A stretch of 64,000 nucleotides of DNA, from positions 57,585-121,584 of the forward strand of contig JADFYO010000002.1 in the NCBI GenBank assembly GCA_015233015.1, given 5' to 3'. Made by a program: the position numbers and the translations under genes. Below the pieces are notes generated by a model. That model had not been told where the DNA came from and searched no databases. It saw only the letters and a list, made by a program, of their open reading frames with translations. Every line of letters starts with the position of its first letter. The first letter of the stretch is position 1. The DNA is from Nitrospirota bacterium. Lineage in GTDB: Bacteria; Nitrospirota; Thermodesulfovibrionia; Thermodesulfovibrionales; Magnetobacteriaceae. Positions 32,672 to 41,434 of this stretch are shown piece by piece.

Positions 32672-33127
32672 GTGAGCAGGCTTCAGCGGGCCTCTGTCGT
32701 CATAGAATCCCTTGCCGGGCATCTTGGCATGGAAGATGGAATGATGCTGGAGAGGATAAAGAACCGTTGGCACGAACTGATAGGAACTCCAACATCGCTT
32801 AACTGTCAGCCCGCATTTTTCAAAAGTGCCCGGCTGACGATAAATGTCAGCTCCAATGTCTGGATGACCCAGCTTAACTTCCTCGAGGGTGAGATTGTCT
32901 CGATGCTGTCTGAGTTTGGAGTTGTCTCGATTAAATTAAGGCCGGGGCCGGTCGGGTGGCCCCCGCAGACAGCCGCCGCGGCACTCCCCGACGCCCAGCT
33001 CTCCGCGGGGGAAGTTGCGTATGTGGAATCTCTGTCTGCCGGTATAAAGGACGACGAATTGAGAGAGTTGCTGCGCAGAGCGGCCCTGAAATCGTTTGCC
33101 AGAATAAAGGCCGTTGACGAACGCTAA
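32672..33127 (+). CDS. DUF721 / DciA-like protein
   Basis: The 151-residue protein has the DUF721 core: MLERIKNRWHELIGTPTSLNCQPAFFKSARLTINVSSNVWMTQLNFLEGEIVSML. In DciA this KH-like domain loads the replicative helicase DnaB. The C-terminal half is a low-similarity tail. GTG 32672 follows AGGAGTAT. It sits six bases after rpmB and probably shares its transcript. The DnaB-loader role is taken from characterised DciA and not shown by context here. Confidence 0.75.
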   Translation: MSRLQRASVVIESLAGHLGMEDGMMLERIKNRWHELIGTPTSLNCQPAFFKSARLTINVSSNVWMTQLNFLEGEIVSMLSEFGVVSIKLRPGPVGWPPQTAAAALPDAQLSAGEVAYVESLSAGIKDDELRELLRRAALKSFARIKAVDER

Positions 33128-33382
33128 CCGGGCAGGGGGGGTTGCCATATAAAAAGATTGATTTTTTTGGTTCATTTGGTAAAACTATATCTGTAATATG
33201 AGAAAACACTTCAGGCTGAATGACTGGAATAGCGCGTTCAGTGTCCCTTGGTTTATCAACTGCCGCGCAGTTAGGGCGAGGGAATAGTGGCCGATGATTT
33301 CACGGGTGCGTCGTTGGGCGTGGTTTGGTCTTCAAAAGTCTATGGTAGAAAACAGGCTGCTATCCCTATTTTCTAAATGCGG
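33128..33382. other. Gene-free spacer between DUF721 and the convergent TIR-NACHT gene
   Basis: I see no supported gene or strong terminator in these 255 bases. A 29-codon frame at 33198-33287 has no ribosome-binding site and no recognisable similarity. A short T-tract (around 33161-33170) after a G-rich run could end rpmB-DUF721 transcription. Confidence 0.3.
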
Positions 33383-35554
33383 CTAATCATCAAAACCCAC
33401 CATCTTCAAAAAATAAACGTTGCCTGAACCATCACCGCACACTATCTTATCCCCGCATATCGCACACGCAGATGCTTCGTCTTCACATCTATACGCCGCA
33501 ATTTCTTTTCCACTATTCGCGTCCCATATCTTTAGCGTTTTATCCTCGCTTGCCGAGACAATGCGGCTTCCGTCTTGCGAATACGTGCAGGATGTTACTG
33601 TGTCACTATGTCCTGAGAGGGTCATAATATTATAGCTTGTGATTGTCTTAGGCGTTCGGTATTGGTGTAGAAACCTTCCACCCTTTTCTATAAATTTCTG
33701 CCGGGCTTTCGCTGCCGTAGTCTTTACACGCCCTTTTTGCCACTGCAGCTCGTTGTATAGCTGCTGAAATGCCAAGTTTGGCCGATGGTAAATGTGGTGT
33801 GCCTGCCTGATAAATTCTCGCGCAAATGTCTCGACTAATTCCTTTTTTCCCTTAGGAAGCTGCTTACGTGCCTTATTGTAGTCATTCACAATATCATAAG
33901 TTTGTCCGGCCTTGCATTTTTCCTGAATAAACAATATGTCTGTCAGTACCGTCTCAAGCCTGTCCCATTCCTTTGCCTCGATAAGATGCGCCGGAAGATT
34001 CCTTATAAAATACTTGTGAAGTTTATCCAAACCCTTTTCATATTGTTTATATCCAAATTCGGCCAGCATCGCATGTCCCTCTGTAAGACTGACATAATAA
34101 ATACCGGCTTTGTCATAGTCATTCAGCCTGTCGGGAATGGACTTGTGAAATGGCCTGATGGTTTCGCCGCCCTCGCCCGTGGCAGTAGGAAAAAGAGAAC
34201 CAAGTGTGCGTGTGAGTTTACGCAGCGGCTCATCTTTCAGGCCAGACATGGCTTTTAGAATCGCAATCGGCAGAGGTTCACGCGCGGCAAGCACCGCGCG
34301 CAAGACAGGCAGGACATCTGTTTCAAACCTCTTCTGCTTAGGAAACTGGCGCTCGAAAAACTTCCGGTAGATACCGCCAAGCCCCTGCGGGAATTCATCT
34401 ATACGGTCTAATGACAGATAATCGCGGTTGATGTCATTGCAGACATGCTCAACATACAGAAACAGGCCTTCGCTCTTGTTTAGTATCTGCTCGATCAGAT
34501 TATCGGCATTGGGGCGGTTATATAGGTGCGATTCCAATCGTCTGTAAATAAAGCATCGAATATCATCGCGGTTTTCTTCGCTGTCAGCATGGAGAATATA
34601 GGGTTTGAGCCACTGCAATGGACTTGTAACCGAAGATTCAGGACGGCTTGTAACCATGAGGGCCAGCCATTTGGGCAGACGCCGGACATCAACGGCAAGC
34701 ATTTCAACAATCAGCCTCTTCAACAGGAGCTTGCGATAGTCTGGAAGGCGCGCGGCAAGCTGAAAGGCAATGCCACGTACCACATCGGTACCATTCATGG
34801 TATAGGGCTTGTCCCATTCGCAAAACTGGGCGGCAATTATCCGGTCGCGCCCGAAATGTGTCAAATTGGCGGCAAAGGCGCTCTTCCCTATCCCCGGCTC
34901 TCCCACTATCCAAAACAGGCGCGAATCGTTGTCCTTTTTCCCAGCCCACTGCTTGACTTCATTGTCCAGCCACTGACGCCCTACAAACCCCTTACCAAGC
35001 AATGAGGCAATGCGGCTGTCAGAGGGACGCATGTTTGCCGGCATGGGCTTGAGAAGATTTCGCAGCGTTTCGATTTCACCGGTAAACTGCACACTCTCAT
35101 CGCCTTCGACAACGCGTATGATTTCAGCAAGTTTATCCTTATACCAGGCGTCCCACACAGCCTTACCGGCTGCACGTTTCTCTGTCCAATTTTGCATATC
35201 GAGCCACTGGATATGGCTGACACTCGGCGGTGCGCTGACCTCCGTTTCACTCTCGACGAGGATAGTCTTGATGTTGCCGTACTTTTCGCCGATGGCTATG
35301 GCTATCTCATCGAGACAGACGCCGGGGGTGCGTACTGAATGCTTTGACAGGAAGGCAAGCACCACATCAGTGCCTAAAATCCCGCCGGTGATAGCCCGCC
35401 GCCAGTCATCGCCTGCCTTTATCTCGCTTTCGTCAATCCAGACCTTGTGCTTGCGGCCTTCAAGGTCAGCCCTGATACGCTTCGCTAATTCGGCGCTCTT
35501 GTCATGACCATAGCTGAAACATATTCTCATCGGTTTAGCCGCCTTATCAGACAT
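33383..35554 (-). CDS. TIR-NACHT-WD40 STAND protein, apparently internally deleted
   Basis: The 723-residue protein has an N-terminal TIR domain (~9-150: ICFSYGHDKSAELAKRI, FLSKHSVRTPGVCLDEIAIA). A NACHT-type STAND NTPase follows with Walker A GEPGIGKSAF (Lys224) and MVTSRPE near residue 300. A helical region comes next, then a C-terminal WD40 segment. Two parts look missing. First, no Walker B (hhhhDALDE) stands between Walker A and TSRP; the distance is ~75 residues where relatives have ~130. Second, only one WD40 blade (GHSDTVTSCTYSQDGSRIVSASEDKTLKIWD) remains before the usual ending DGSGNVYFL. TIR-STAND proteins are candidate phage-defence NADases. It is isolated between core genes. Whether this copy works is doubtful. 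Confidence 0.8.
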   Translation of the reverse strand: MSDKAAKPMRICFSYGHDKSAELAKRIRADLEGRKHKVWIDESEIKAGDDWRRAITGGILGTDVVLAFLSKHSVRTPGVCLDEIAIAIGEKYGNIKTILVESETEVSAPPSVSHIQWLDMQNWTEKRAAGKAVWDAWYKDKLAEIIRVVEGDESVQFTGEIETLRNLLKPMPANMRPSDSRIASLLGKGFVGRQWLDNEVKQWAGKKDNDSRLFWIVGEPGIGKSAFAANLTHFGRDRIIAAQFCEWDKPYTMNGTDVVRGIAFQLAARLPDYRKLLLKRLIVEMLAVDVRRLPKWLALMVTSRPESSVTSPLQWLKPYILHADSEENRDDIRCFIYRRLESHLYNRPNADNLIEQILNKSEGLFLYVEHVCNDINRDYLSLDRIDEFPQGLGGIYRKFFERQFPKQKRFETDVLPVLRAVLAAREPLPIAILKAMSGLKDEPLRKLTRTLGSLFPTATGEGGETIRPFHKSIPDRLNDYDKAGIYYVSLTEGHAMLAEFGYKQYEKGLDKLHKYFIRNLPAHLIEAKEWDRLETVLTDILFIQEKCKAGQTYDIVNDYNKARKQLPKGKKELVETFAREFIRQAHHIYHRPNLAFQQLYNELQWQKGRVKTTAAKARQKFIEKGGRFLHQYRTPKTITSYNIMTLSGHSDTVTSCTYSQDGSRIVSASEDKTLKIWDANSGKEIAAYRCEDEASACAICGDKIVCGDGSGNVYFLKMVGFDD

Positions 35555-35807
35555 TTTAATCGGGGCCGCGTCCTGTCCTGGTTCGGCGTGAAACAGGTTG
35601 GTCCAGAGCAGGGCCTGTCTCCGTTTCGCCTGCTGACATCAGTTTATCACCTGTGGCTTTTCTGTGTCAATTTTTCAGGAAATAGACGATTGCGGGACGG
35701 TAAATTTCAGCGAAAGCGGGCAGGGAGTTCGAAAGCTCACCCGTGTATTTTTTTAACGGCGCCACGCCTTGAGAATAATAACGCTGAATTATGTTATCAT
35801 ACCGCAA

Positions 35808-36965
35808 ATGAGTGTACCAATTAAAGTAGTCCTGAACGATATAAAATATGTCGCATTTATCGTTTTTGTTGTGTCTCTGATGTTCTCCGAGAGCGTCAAG
35901 CTGATAGCCCTGTATGGTTTTATGATACCTATCTTTTTTGTTCAGCTCTACAGGCGGGATATACGCATTCGTATCGGCCTTTTGGAATATGGATTTATAG
36001 CGTTTTTTATTACCTCGGTTTTAAGCGGTCTCTTTGCGTCAAACACCCATGAGTATATTAAAGGTACGAAGGATGTTACGCGCATCGTGATGCTGTTTTT
36101 TATCGCTTCCACTTTAAACGATGAAAGGCGTATCGGGGCAGTATTGCGATGGCTCTATGTGGCTACGGCGGCGATGGCCGTCTTTGGGGCGGCGGAGGCA
36201 TTAAAGCTGCATAAGCCCATGGATTTGCACATGGTTGGACACTATAACTATACCGCGATGTATCTGATCATAGTTTCGAACGCCCTTATCGGGACAATCG
36301 TATTTTCTGAAGTCAGGACAAAAATGATGAAGGCGGCGGAAGTGCTTTTATTTGTTATCACAATAACGGCCGCCGTGATAACGACAATGAGGGCGGCCTT
36401 TGTAACGTTATTTATTTTTTCGGCTATTGTTGTGTACGCAAAACGAAAATCATTGATATCAAAGGCTATAACTGCCGTGCTGGCCGTCTTTTCCCTGGGT
36501 GTGGCGTACGTATTTAAGCCCATGTGGACAAAACTCCCTTCAGGGGAATCCTTCTGCCGCAGGTTATATATATGGAACTATGCGGTAACGATTATCGGGA
36601 AGTCACGCGCGTTGGGCATAGGGCTGAATAATTTCAAATATACCTTCCCGGCCGCGGTAGAGGGAGGCAGGAGCATATTCGACGCCCACAGCGTGTACCT
36701 AAACACGGCCGTACAGAGCGGGGTGGCAGGGCTTTGTTCGCTTTTTGCAATCGCAGTTGGTTTCATTCGCAGATGGTTTAGTATAAAAGGCGGGGCATTT
36801 GAACAGGAAATCAAATTCGCCGCCCTGGGCGCAGCCCTCGTAATTTTTGTCGGAGGGATTTTCGACACGACCCTCCATCACGAAACCGGCATGTTGTTTT
36901 CCATTCTGACCGGCTTTATGGCAGGTCTCAATGTTCCCCAAAGCGTCGGCTGCCCCGACGCATGA
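35808..36965 (+). CDS. O-antigen ligase family (WaaL/Wzy-type) membrane protein
   Basis: The ~385-residue protein has about ten to twelve membrane helices. The Wzy_C/O-antigen ligase region is visible as GHYNYTAMYLIIVSNALIG, TMRAAFVTLFIFSAIVVYAKRK and, after a periplasmic loop, RLYIWNYAVTIIGKSRALGIGLNNFKYTFP…DAHSVYLNTAVQSGVAGL. Such enzymes join O-polysaccharide to lipid A-core in the periplasm or polymerise repeat units. ATG 35808 is preferred over TTG 35769 because it removes an unlikely leader. It overlaps the following glycosyltransferase by an ATGA junction. The cluster context (GT4, two GT2, TolC, galU) supports LPS assembly. Confidence 0.85.
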   Translation: MSVPIKVVLNDIKYVAFIVFVVSLMFSESVKLIALYGFMIPIFFVQLYRRDIRIRIGLLEYGFIAFFITSVLSGLFASNTHEYIKGTKDVTRIVMLFFIASTLNDERRIGAVLRWLYVATAAMAVFGAAEALKLHKPMDLHMVGHYNYTAMYLIIVSNALIGTIVFSEVRTKMMKAAEVLLFVITITAAVITTMRAAFVTLFIFSAIVVYAKRKSLISKAITAVLAVFSLGVAYVFKPMWTKLPSGESFCRRLYIWNYAVTIIGKSRALGIGLNNFKYTFPAAVEGGRSIFDAHSVYLNTAVQSGVAGLCSLFAIAVGFIRRWFSIKGGAFEQEIKFAALGAALVIFVGGIFDTTLHHETGMLFSILTGFMAGLNVPQSVGCPDA

Positions 36966-38146
36966 CTATTTTCTACCCCGTCCCGGAGTCGATGCTCACT
37001 GCGCGGGCGCGGTTTATTCAAATCATAAACACCGCCCACGCCCTCGCTAAAGCGGGCGCTGCCGTTAAGCTCTTAACAGGCCGCCCCAATTGCTCAAATT
37101 ACTCAGACGGGCAAACGCGGCAAGAAAACCTCCTCAGCCATTACGGCCTGCAACACCACCCAAATCTCGAGATCGTGTTCCTGCCGATGATAAGAAAGGA
37201 TGAGGCTCTGCCGTCTGTACCGTTTTCCATAGGAATGGTCTTCAACGCCGCCCTTTTGCTCTATCTGTTTCGACAAAGGAAGACTACTGACAGTATCATT
37301 TTCGTAAGGCATCTGAGGACTGCACACCTGCTCCTCTGCCTTAGGAGCCTCCACCGGATGCCGGTCGTGTTTGAGGCCCATGAAATATTTCATCTGACCA
37401 CAGAAAAAAAAAGAAAACTGGAGCGTCTGAAACGGCAGGAGAGGAAAGTTTACAAAGAGGCCGGGGCCGTCGTTGCCATCACAGAGAGGCTTAGGGCTGA
37501 CCTCATTAAGATGTTTTCATTGGAGCGCATTCCCTCGATTACTATACCGGACGCTGCAAGGGGCGATATATCTGAGACTGCCCTGCCCTATGAAGGGCGG
37601 CGGTTTATTTTTTATGCCGGAGGGCTTTATAGATGGAAAGGGGTGGATCTGCTTATCGGGGCAATGCGGCAGTTTCCCGATGAGACACTCGTAATAGCCG
37701 GAGGGGGCGAGAGATTAAATGAACTTCGTGCTATGGCCGAAAGTATGGGGCTTGCAAAGAGGATTACATTTACAGGGCAGCTCAGCCACACCGATGTCAT
37801 CAGAAAATACCTCAGAGAGGCAAAAATTGCCGTGATACCAAATCTCACAGAATCTGTGTCGATGTACTCATCCCCGCTGAAGATGTTTGAGTATATGGCC
37901 CTGAACGTTCCCATAGCCGCGTCGGATATACCGGGGATAAGGGAGATTTTAACAGACGGCAAAGACGCGGTTTTTTTCACGCCCGGGGATTGCCAATCCC
38001 TGACCGCAGCCCTGAAAACTCTTATAGACAACCCTGTCAAGGCAAAGCAAATAGCCGCGGCAGGACGTGCTCTTTCAGAGGGCTTTACGTATGAACAAAG
38101 GGCAAAACGAATGATTGATTTTCTCGGCAGTACGTTTTATAATTGA
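36962..38146 (+). CDS. GT4-family glycosyltransferase
   Basis: The 394-residue GT-B enzyme has an N-terminal acceptor domain (SMLTARARFIQIINTAHALAKAG, FEAHEIFHLTTEKKR). The C-terminal nucleotide-sugar domain has FYAGGLYRWKGVDLLIGAM, IAGGGERLNELRAMAE and the E-x7-E region ESVSMYSSPLKMFEYMA. It retains configuration at the donor sugar, and the donor and acceptor are unknown. The start overlaps the O-antigen ligase stop by four bases, so it is translationally coupled. It likely builds the LPS core or O-chain. Confidence 0.9.
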   Translation: MTIFYPVPESMLTARARFIQIINTAHALAKAGAAVKLLTGRPNCSNYSDGQTRQENLLSHYGLQHHPNLEIVFLPMIRKDEALPSVPFSIGMVFNAALLLYLFRQRKTTDSIIFVRHLRTAHLLLCLRSLHRMPVVFEAHEIFHLTTEKKRKLERLKRQERKVYKEAGAVVAITERLRADLIKMFSLERIPSITIPDAARGDISETALPYEGRRFIFYAGGLYRWKGVDLLIGAMRQFPDETLVIAGGGERLNELRAMAESMGLAKRITFTGQLSHTDVIRKYLREAKIAVIPNLTESVSMYSSPLKMFEYMALNVPIAASDIPGIREILTDGKDAVFFTPGDCQSLTAALKTLIDNPVKAKQIAAAGRALSEGFTYEQRAKRMIDFLGSTFYN

Positions 38147-38172
38147 CTGAAATGGAGGATGTCTGTTCTTTA

Positions 38173-38931
38173 ATGAGGGATGTTTCCGTAGTGATAGTAA
38201 CAAAAAACGAGGAGCGGAGGATTGCGGCGGCGCTTGAGAGCGCGGCGGCGGCGGCAGAGATAGTCGTCGTTGACGCCGAAAGCGAAGACGGCACTGTAGA
38301 GATATGCAAAAGATATACGGACAGGGTTTATATAAAGCAGTGGCAGGGGTTTGCCGCGCAAAAGCAGGCGGCCGTCGACCTGGCCGCAGGCCCGTGGATA
38401 TTCATCCTTGACTCAGACGAGAGGTTTACGCCGTCGTTGACGGCCGAAATCTCCACGCTACTCAGAGATACCGCCCTTGACGGCTTTTTCGTCCCGCGAA
38501 AGAATTTTTTCTTAGGCCGGTGGATAAAACACGGCGGCTGGAGGCCGGACTACACGCTGAGGTTGTTTAAAAAAGAAAAGGGACGGCTTGAGCCGCGCCA
38601 TGTACACGAAAAGGTCGTCGTAAACGGCAGAACCGGTTATCTGAAAAGTTCTGTCGAGCACTATACGTATGGAAGCATATCGGAGTTCATAGCCAAAATG
38701 GACAACTACTCCACACTATCGGCAATGGAAAAGGCGGCGGGGCGCGCCGGTATATTTTCGATTACCATACGCCCCGTTGCCACATTTATTAAGATGTATT
38801 TTCTGAGGTTTGGTTTTCTTGACGGCATACATGGGTTTATTCTTGCAGTTTTATATGGGTACTACACCTTCGTCAAATACATAAAAATATGGGAGGCGCA
38901 AAATCAATCAGCCCAATCAGAAATATCTTAG
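38173..38931 (+). CDS. GT2 glycosyltransferase, WaaE/KdtX-like LPS core transferase
   Basis: The ~252-residue inverting GT-A enzyme begins VSVVIVTKNEERRIAAALES. It continues VDAESEDGT and has the metal-binding DSD in WIFILDSDERF. The WaaE/KdtX-type RKNFFLGRWIKHGGWRPDYTLRLFKKEKGR with HVHEKVVV follows, and the C-terminus ends with a hydrophobic stretch. WaaE adds glucose to heptose I of the LPS core. ATG 38173 starts at the conserved N-terminus and has GGAGG 14 bases upstream. ATG 38152 and TTG 38143 are in-frame alternatives. Confidence 0.87.
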   Translation: MRDVSVVIVTKNEERRIAAALESAAAAAEIVVVDAESEDGTVEICKRYTDRVYIKQWQGFAAQKQAAVDLAAGPWIFILDSDERFTPSLTAEISTLLRDTALDGFFVPRKNFFLGRWIKHGGWRPDYTLRLFKKEKGRLEPRHVHEKVVVNGRTGYLKSSVEHYTYGSISEFIAKMDNYSTLSAMEKAAGRAGIFSITIRPVATFIKMYFLRFGFLDGIHGFILAVLYGYYTFVKYIKIWEAQNQSAQSEIS

Positions 38932-38945
38932 GGAGGTAAAAGTTT

Positions 38946-39902
38946 GTGAAACTGAGTATCGTTATTCCGTGCTTTAACGAGGAACTGGTGATTGATGAAG
39001 TCTATAGGCGTTTAATGACCCTCATGAATTCATATGTGGAGAAGGCACTCATCGGCGACTACGAGATAATCTACGTTGACGATGGTTCGACAGACGGCAC
39101 GCTTTCAGCGCTCAGGCGGATTGCCGGGGCCGACAAACATGTGAAGGCAATTTCATTCAGCGGCAACTTTGGGCATCAGCCCGCCCTGACAGCCGGCCTG
39201 TATCATGCCGGTGGAGATATGGCCGTGTCCCTGGACGCCGACCTTCAGGACCCGCCGGAGATTATCGGGGAGATGATAAAGAGATGCGAAGACGGGGCAG
39301 ACATTGTCTATGGAGTGAGGGATGACAGGCAGGAGGACGGCTTTTTTAAGCGCGTTACGGCCACGGCATTTTATAAGATTATGACCTTAATGGGGGTTAA
39401 TCTGATATTCAACCACGCCGATTACAGGTTGTTATCGAGGCCGGCCCTTGACGCGTTTCAAAGATACGGCGAGGTAAACCGGTTTCTGAGGGGCATGTTC
39501 CCCTCGATGGGATTTAAACACGCTGTCGTTACCTACAAAAGGGAGAAACGCTTTGCCGGAACGACGAAATATCCGCTTAAGAAGATGGTTTCGTTTGCCG
39601 TTGAGGGGATAACATCGTTTACCAATTTCCCGCTCAGGCTTGCCTTCGTGCTGGGCTTTGTAAACTTTGCCGCCGCAGTCGTGCTGGGTTTATGGGCGCT
39701 GGCAACTAAGCTCGAGGGAGGGGCGGTTCCCGGCTGGGCATCGATTGTGCTGCCTATTTATCTTTTTGGCGGGATTCAATTGATGTTCATAGGGGTATTA
39801 AGCGAGTATGTCGGGAAGATCTATATGGAGGTCAAGCACCGGCCGGTATTTATAATCAGAGAGACGATTAATTTCGACAAAGATCAGGGCAAAAGCCCCT
39901 GA
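38946..39902 (+). CDS. Polyprenyl-phosphate glycosyltransferase (GtrB/DPM1-like, GT2 with C-terminal TM helices)
   Basis: The 318-residue protein has the DPMS-like GT-A domain: LSIVIPCFNEELVIDEVYRRL, YVDDGSTDGTL, SGNFGHQPALTAGL and SLDADLQDPPE with the DxD motif. ADYRLLSRPALDAF and KREKRFAGTTKYPLKKM follow. Two C-terminal membrane helices (~235-260, 270-295) resemble GtrB. It transfers a sugar from a nucleotide donor to undecaprenyl phosphate for later LPS or glycan modification. GTG 38946 follows GGGAGGTAAAA. Its 3' end overlaps the convergent TolC gene by 19 bases. Confidence 0.92.
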   Translation: MKLSIVIPCFNEELVIDEVYRRLMTLMNSYVEKALIGDYEIIYVDDGSTDGTLSALRRIAGADKHVKAISFSGNFGHQPALTAGLYHAGGDMAVSLDADLQDPPEIIGEMIKRCEDGADIVYGVRDDRQEDGFFKRVTATAFYKIMTLMGVNLIFNHADYRLLSRPALDAFQRYGEVNRFLRGMFPSMGFKHAVVTYKREKRFAGTTKYPLKKMVSFAVEGITSFTNFPLRLAFVLGFVNFAAAVVLGLWALATKLEGGAVPGWASIVLPIYLFGGIQLMFIGVLSEYVGKIYMEVKHRPVFIIRETINFDKDQGKSP

Positions 39903-41377
39903 ATACGATTGAGTTCAACCCTGGACTTCGCATAGTCAGTCATGGATTTGGCCTCGTCGTAAACCGCGGCGGCATAGTCGCGCTGGAATTTTAACAGGTC
40001 GTTCAGGGTTGAGAGTCCTGCCCTGAATTTCCCCTCTTCCACCTCGAGTAGTTTTTCTGCCGCTAAGAGGGATTTCCCCGAGGCCCTTATTTTCTTTATA
40101 GCATAGATAAGGTTGTTATATGCCTCGGCGGCCTCAACCTGGATTGTCTTTTCTATTTCCCTTAGAGCGGCGCCGGTCTGCCTTACCTCGAAGTCGGCCT
40201 TCATGCGGTTGCCGCGGTTTTTCCAGTTGAAAATGGGGACGTTCAGCACCAGGCCGAATTTCCATGAAAAATAATTGCCCGACGTAAGCTCGTCTATCGT
40301 GGTGTGATACTGGCCGTCGAGGCCCGACTGACCGTAACTTGCTATGGCGTTGAGGTCAGGCAGCGTCTGATTTTTATAATAGCGTGCGAAGAGTTCCTTG
40401 TTTTTCTTTTCTACGAGTGCCTTCCGATAGTCCTGGCGGCCTTTAAGCGCCTCTTCGACGATTGTCTCCAGAGGGGGTGGTTCTGCTGGCTCCGGCGGCC
40501 TTGACATGAGCTGAAGGCGGGTATCTGACAGTCTGATATTCATAATGCCTTTAAGGGTGTTTTCGGCGTTTTTGGCGTTTTTTTCTGCCTCTAAAAGAGC
40601 CTCTTCTCTAATGGCCGTCTCGGCTTCGGCAGCATAAATATCCACAGGGGCGGCCATTGCCGCGGCGATACGGGCGTTGACCTCGTCGCATGTCTTTTGG
40701 GCCAGGGTCAGGGCAATTGCGGCGGCCTCGATGCCTTTTCTCGCCGCCACAAGGTCCCAATAGTCTTTGACCGCCAGAGAGACCTTCGCAACGACGGCCG
40801 CATCATAGGCGTATTTCTTTATCTGGACGGTGTTTTTGGCCGCATTTAGGTTCGTTAGTTGTATGTCAACACCGAAACCCTTCAAAAGCGGCTGTGTTAA
40901 TGTCAGAGAAAGCCCTGACGAATAATATGAATAAAGGTTCAGAAATGGAGAGTTCCCGTTGTATCTGTAATTTTGCCATTTCAGTTCATACTGAGTGCCT
41001 GTTACGGCCTTGCCGGATAATGACGCGTTATAGTTAATCTGCCCCTCTGCCGTGCTGTTTATATCGAGGGACGGTTGTTGCCTGTCATACGTTTCGTCTA
41101 AACCTACATTGAGGGAAAGGTCGAATTCCCCCTTGCTGACCATGACATCGGCCCCGGAGATTTTGGGATTATAGCTTTCGGCCTCGATGTCCGTATTTTT
41201 TTCGATAGTTTCCCTTATAACGTCATCTACGGTGAGATTTATTATATATTCAGACTGTTCGGAGTGGCAGGTCGATGGGGATTGGGCAAAACACATGGTG
41301 GCGATAACAAAAAACACTGACAATTTTATACGATGTGCCGCTTGATGTGCCGCCCGATGTGCCGCCCGATGTGCCAT
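39884..41377 (-). CDS. TolC-family outer-membrane efflux/secretion protein
   Basis: The ~497-residue protein has a signal region and two OEP repeats. Features are LTVDDVIRETIEKNTDIEA, GEFDLSLNVGLDETYDRQQ, YSSGLSLTLTQPLLKGFG, long helices rich in Ala and Glu, and a second-repeat LNDLLKFQRDYAAAVYDEAKSMTDYAKSRVELNRIQG. It should form the trimeric outer-membrane channel of a type I or RND system; no inner-membrane partner is adjacent. The N-terminus encodes a run of AAHR-type repeats from a 12-bp tandem array (41331-41377) before the hydrophobic core. ATG 41377 is preferred; an in-frame TTG at 41416 is also possible. Confidence 0.92.
   Translation of the reverse strand: MAHRAAHRAAHQAAHRIKLSVFFVIATMCFAQSPSTCHSEQSEYIINLTVDDVIRETIEKNTDIEAESYNPKISGADVMVSKGEFDLSLNVGLDETYDRQQPSLDINSTAEGQINYNASLSGKAVTGTQYELKWQNYRYNGNSPFLNLYSYYSSGLSLTLTQPLLKGFGVDIQLTNLNAAKNTVQIKKYAYDAAVVAKVSLAVKDYWDLVAARKGIEAAAIALTLAQKTCDEVNARIAAAMAAPVDIYAAEAETAIREEALLEAEKNAKNAENTLKGIMNIRLSDTRLQLMSRPPEPAEPPPLETIVEEALKGRQDYRKALVEKKNKELFARYYKNQTLPDLNAIASYGQSGLDGQYHTTIDELTSGNYFSWKFGLVLNVPIFNWKNRGNRMKADFEVRQTGAALREIEKTIQVEAAEAYNNLIYAIKKIRASGKSLLAAEKLLEVEEGKFRAGLSTLNDLLKFQRDYAAAVYDEAKSMTDYAKSRVELNRIQGLLP
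41331..41377. repeat. Four 12-bp tandem repeats in the TolC signal region
   Basis: CGATGTGCCGCY units (one with T for the first C, the last cut short at the start codon) repeat four times on the plus strand. On the coding strand they give MAHRAAHRAAHQAAHR ahead of the hydrophobic signal core. The array lengthens the basic n-region and looks like replication slippage. Confidence 0.85.
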
Positions 41378-41434
41378 AAACTTATGTCCGGCGTGTTGCC
41401 GGAGGTATGCAGACAATAAAACAGCTGGCCGGGG

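Noticed and set aside
33198..33287. Small 29-codon frame between DUF721 and the TIR gene
   Set aside because: No ribosome-binding site, no similarity and chance length.
33383..35554. Complete multi-gene phage-defence island around the TIR protein
   Set aside because: Neighbours are rpmB, DUF721 and LPS genes; no second defence gene, nuclease or effector is present.
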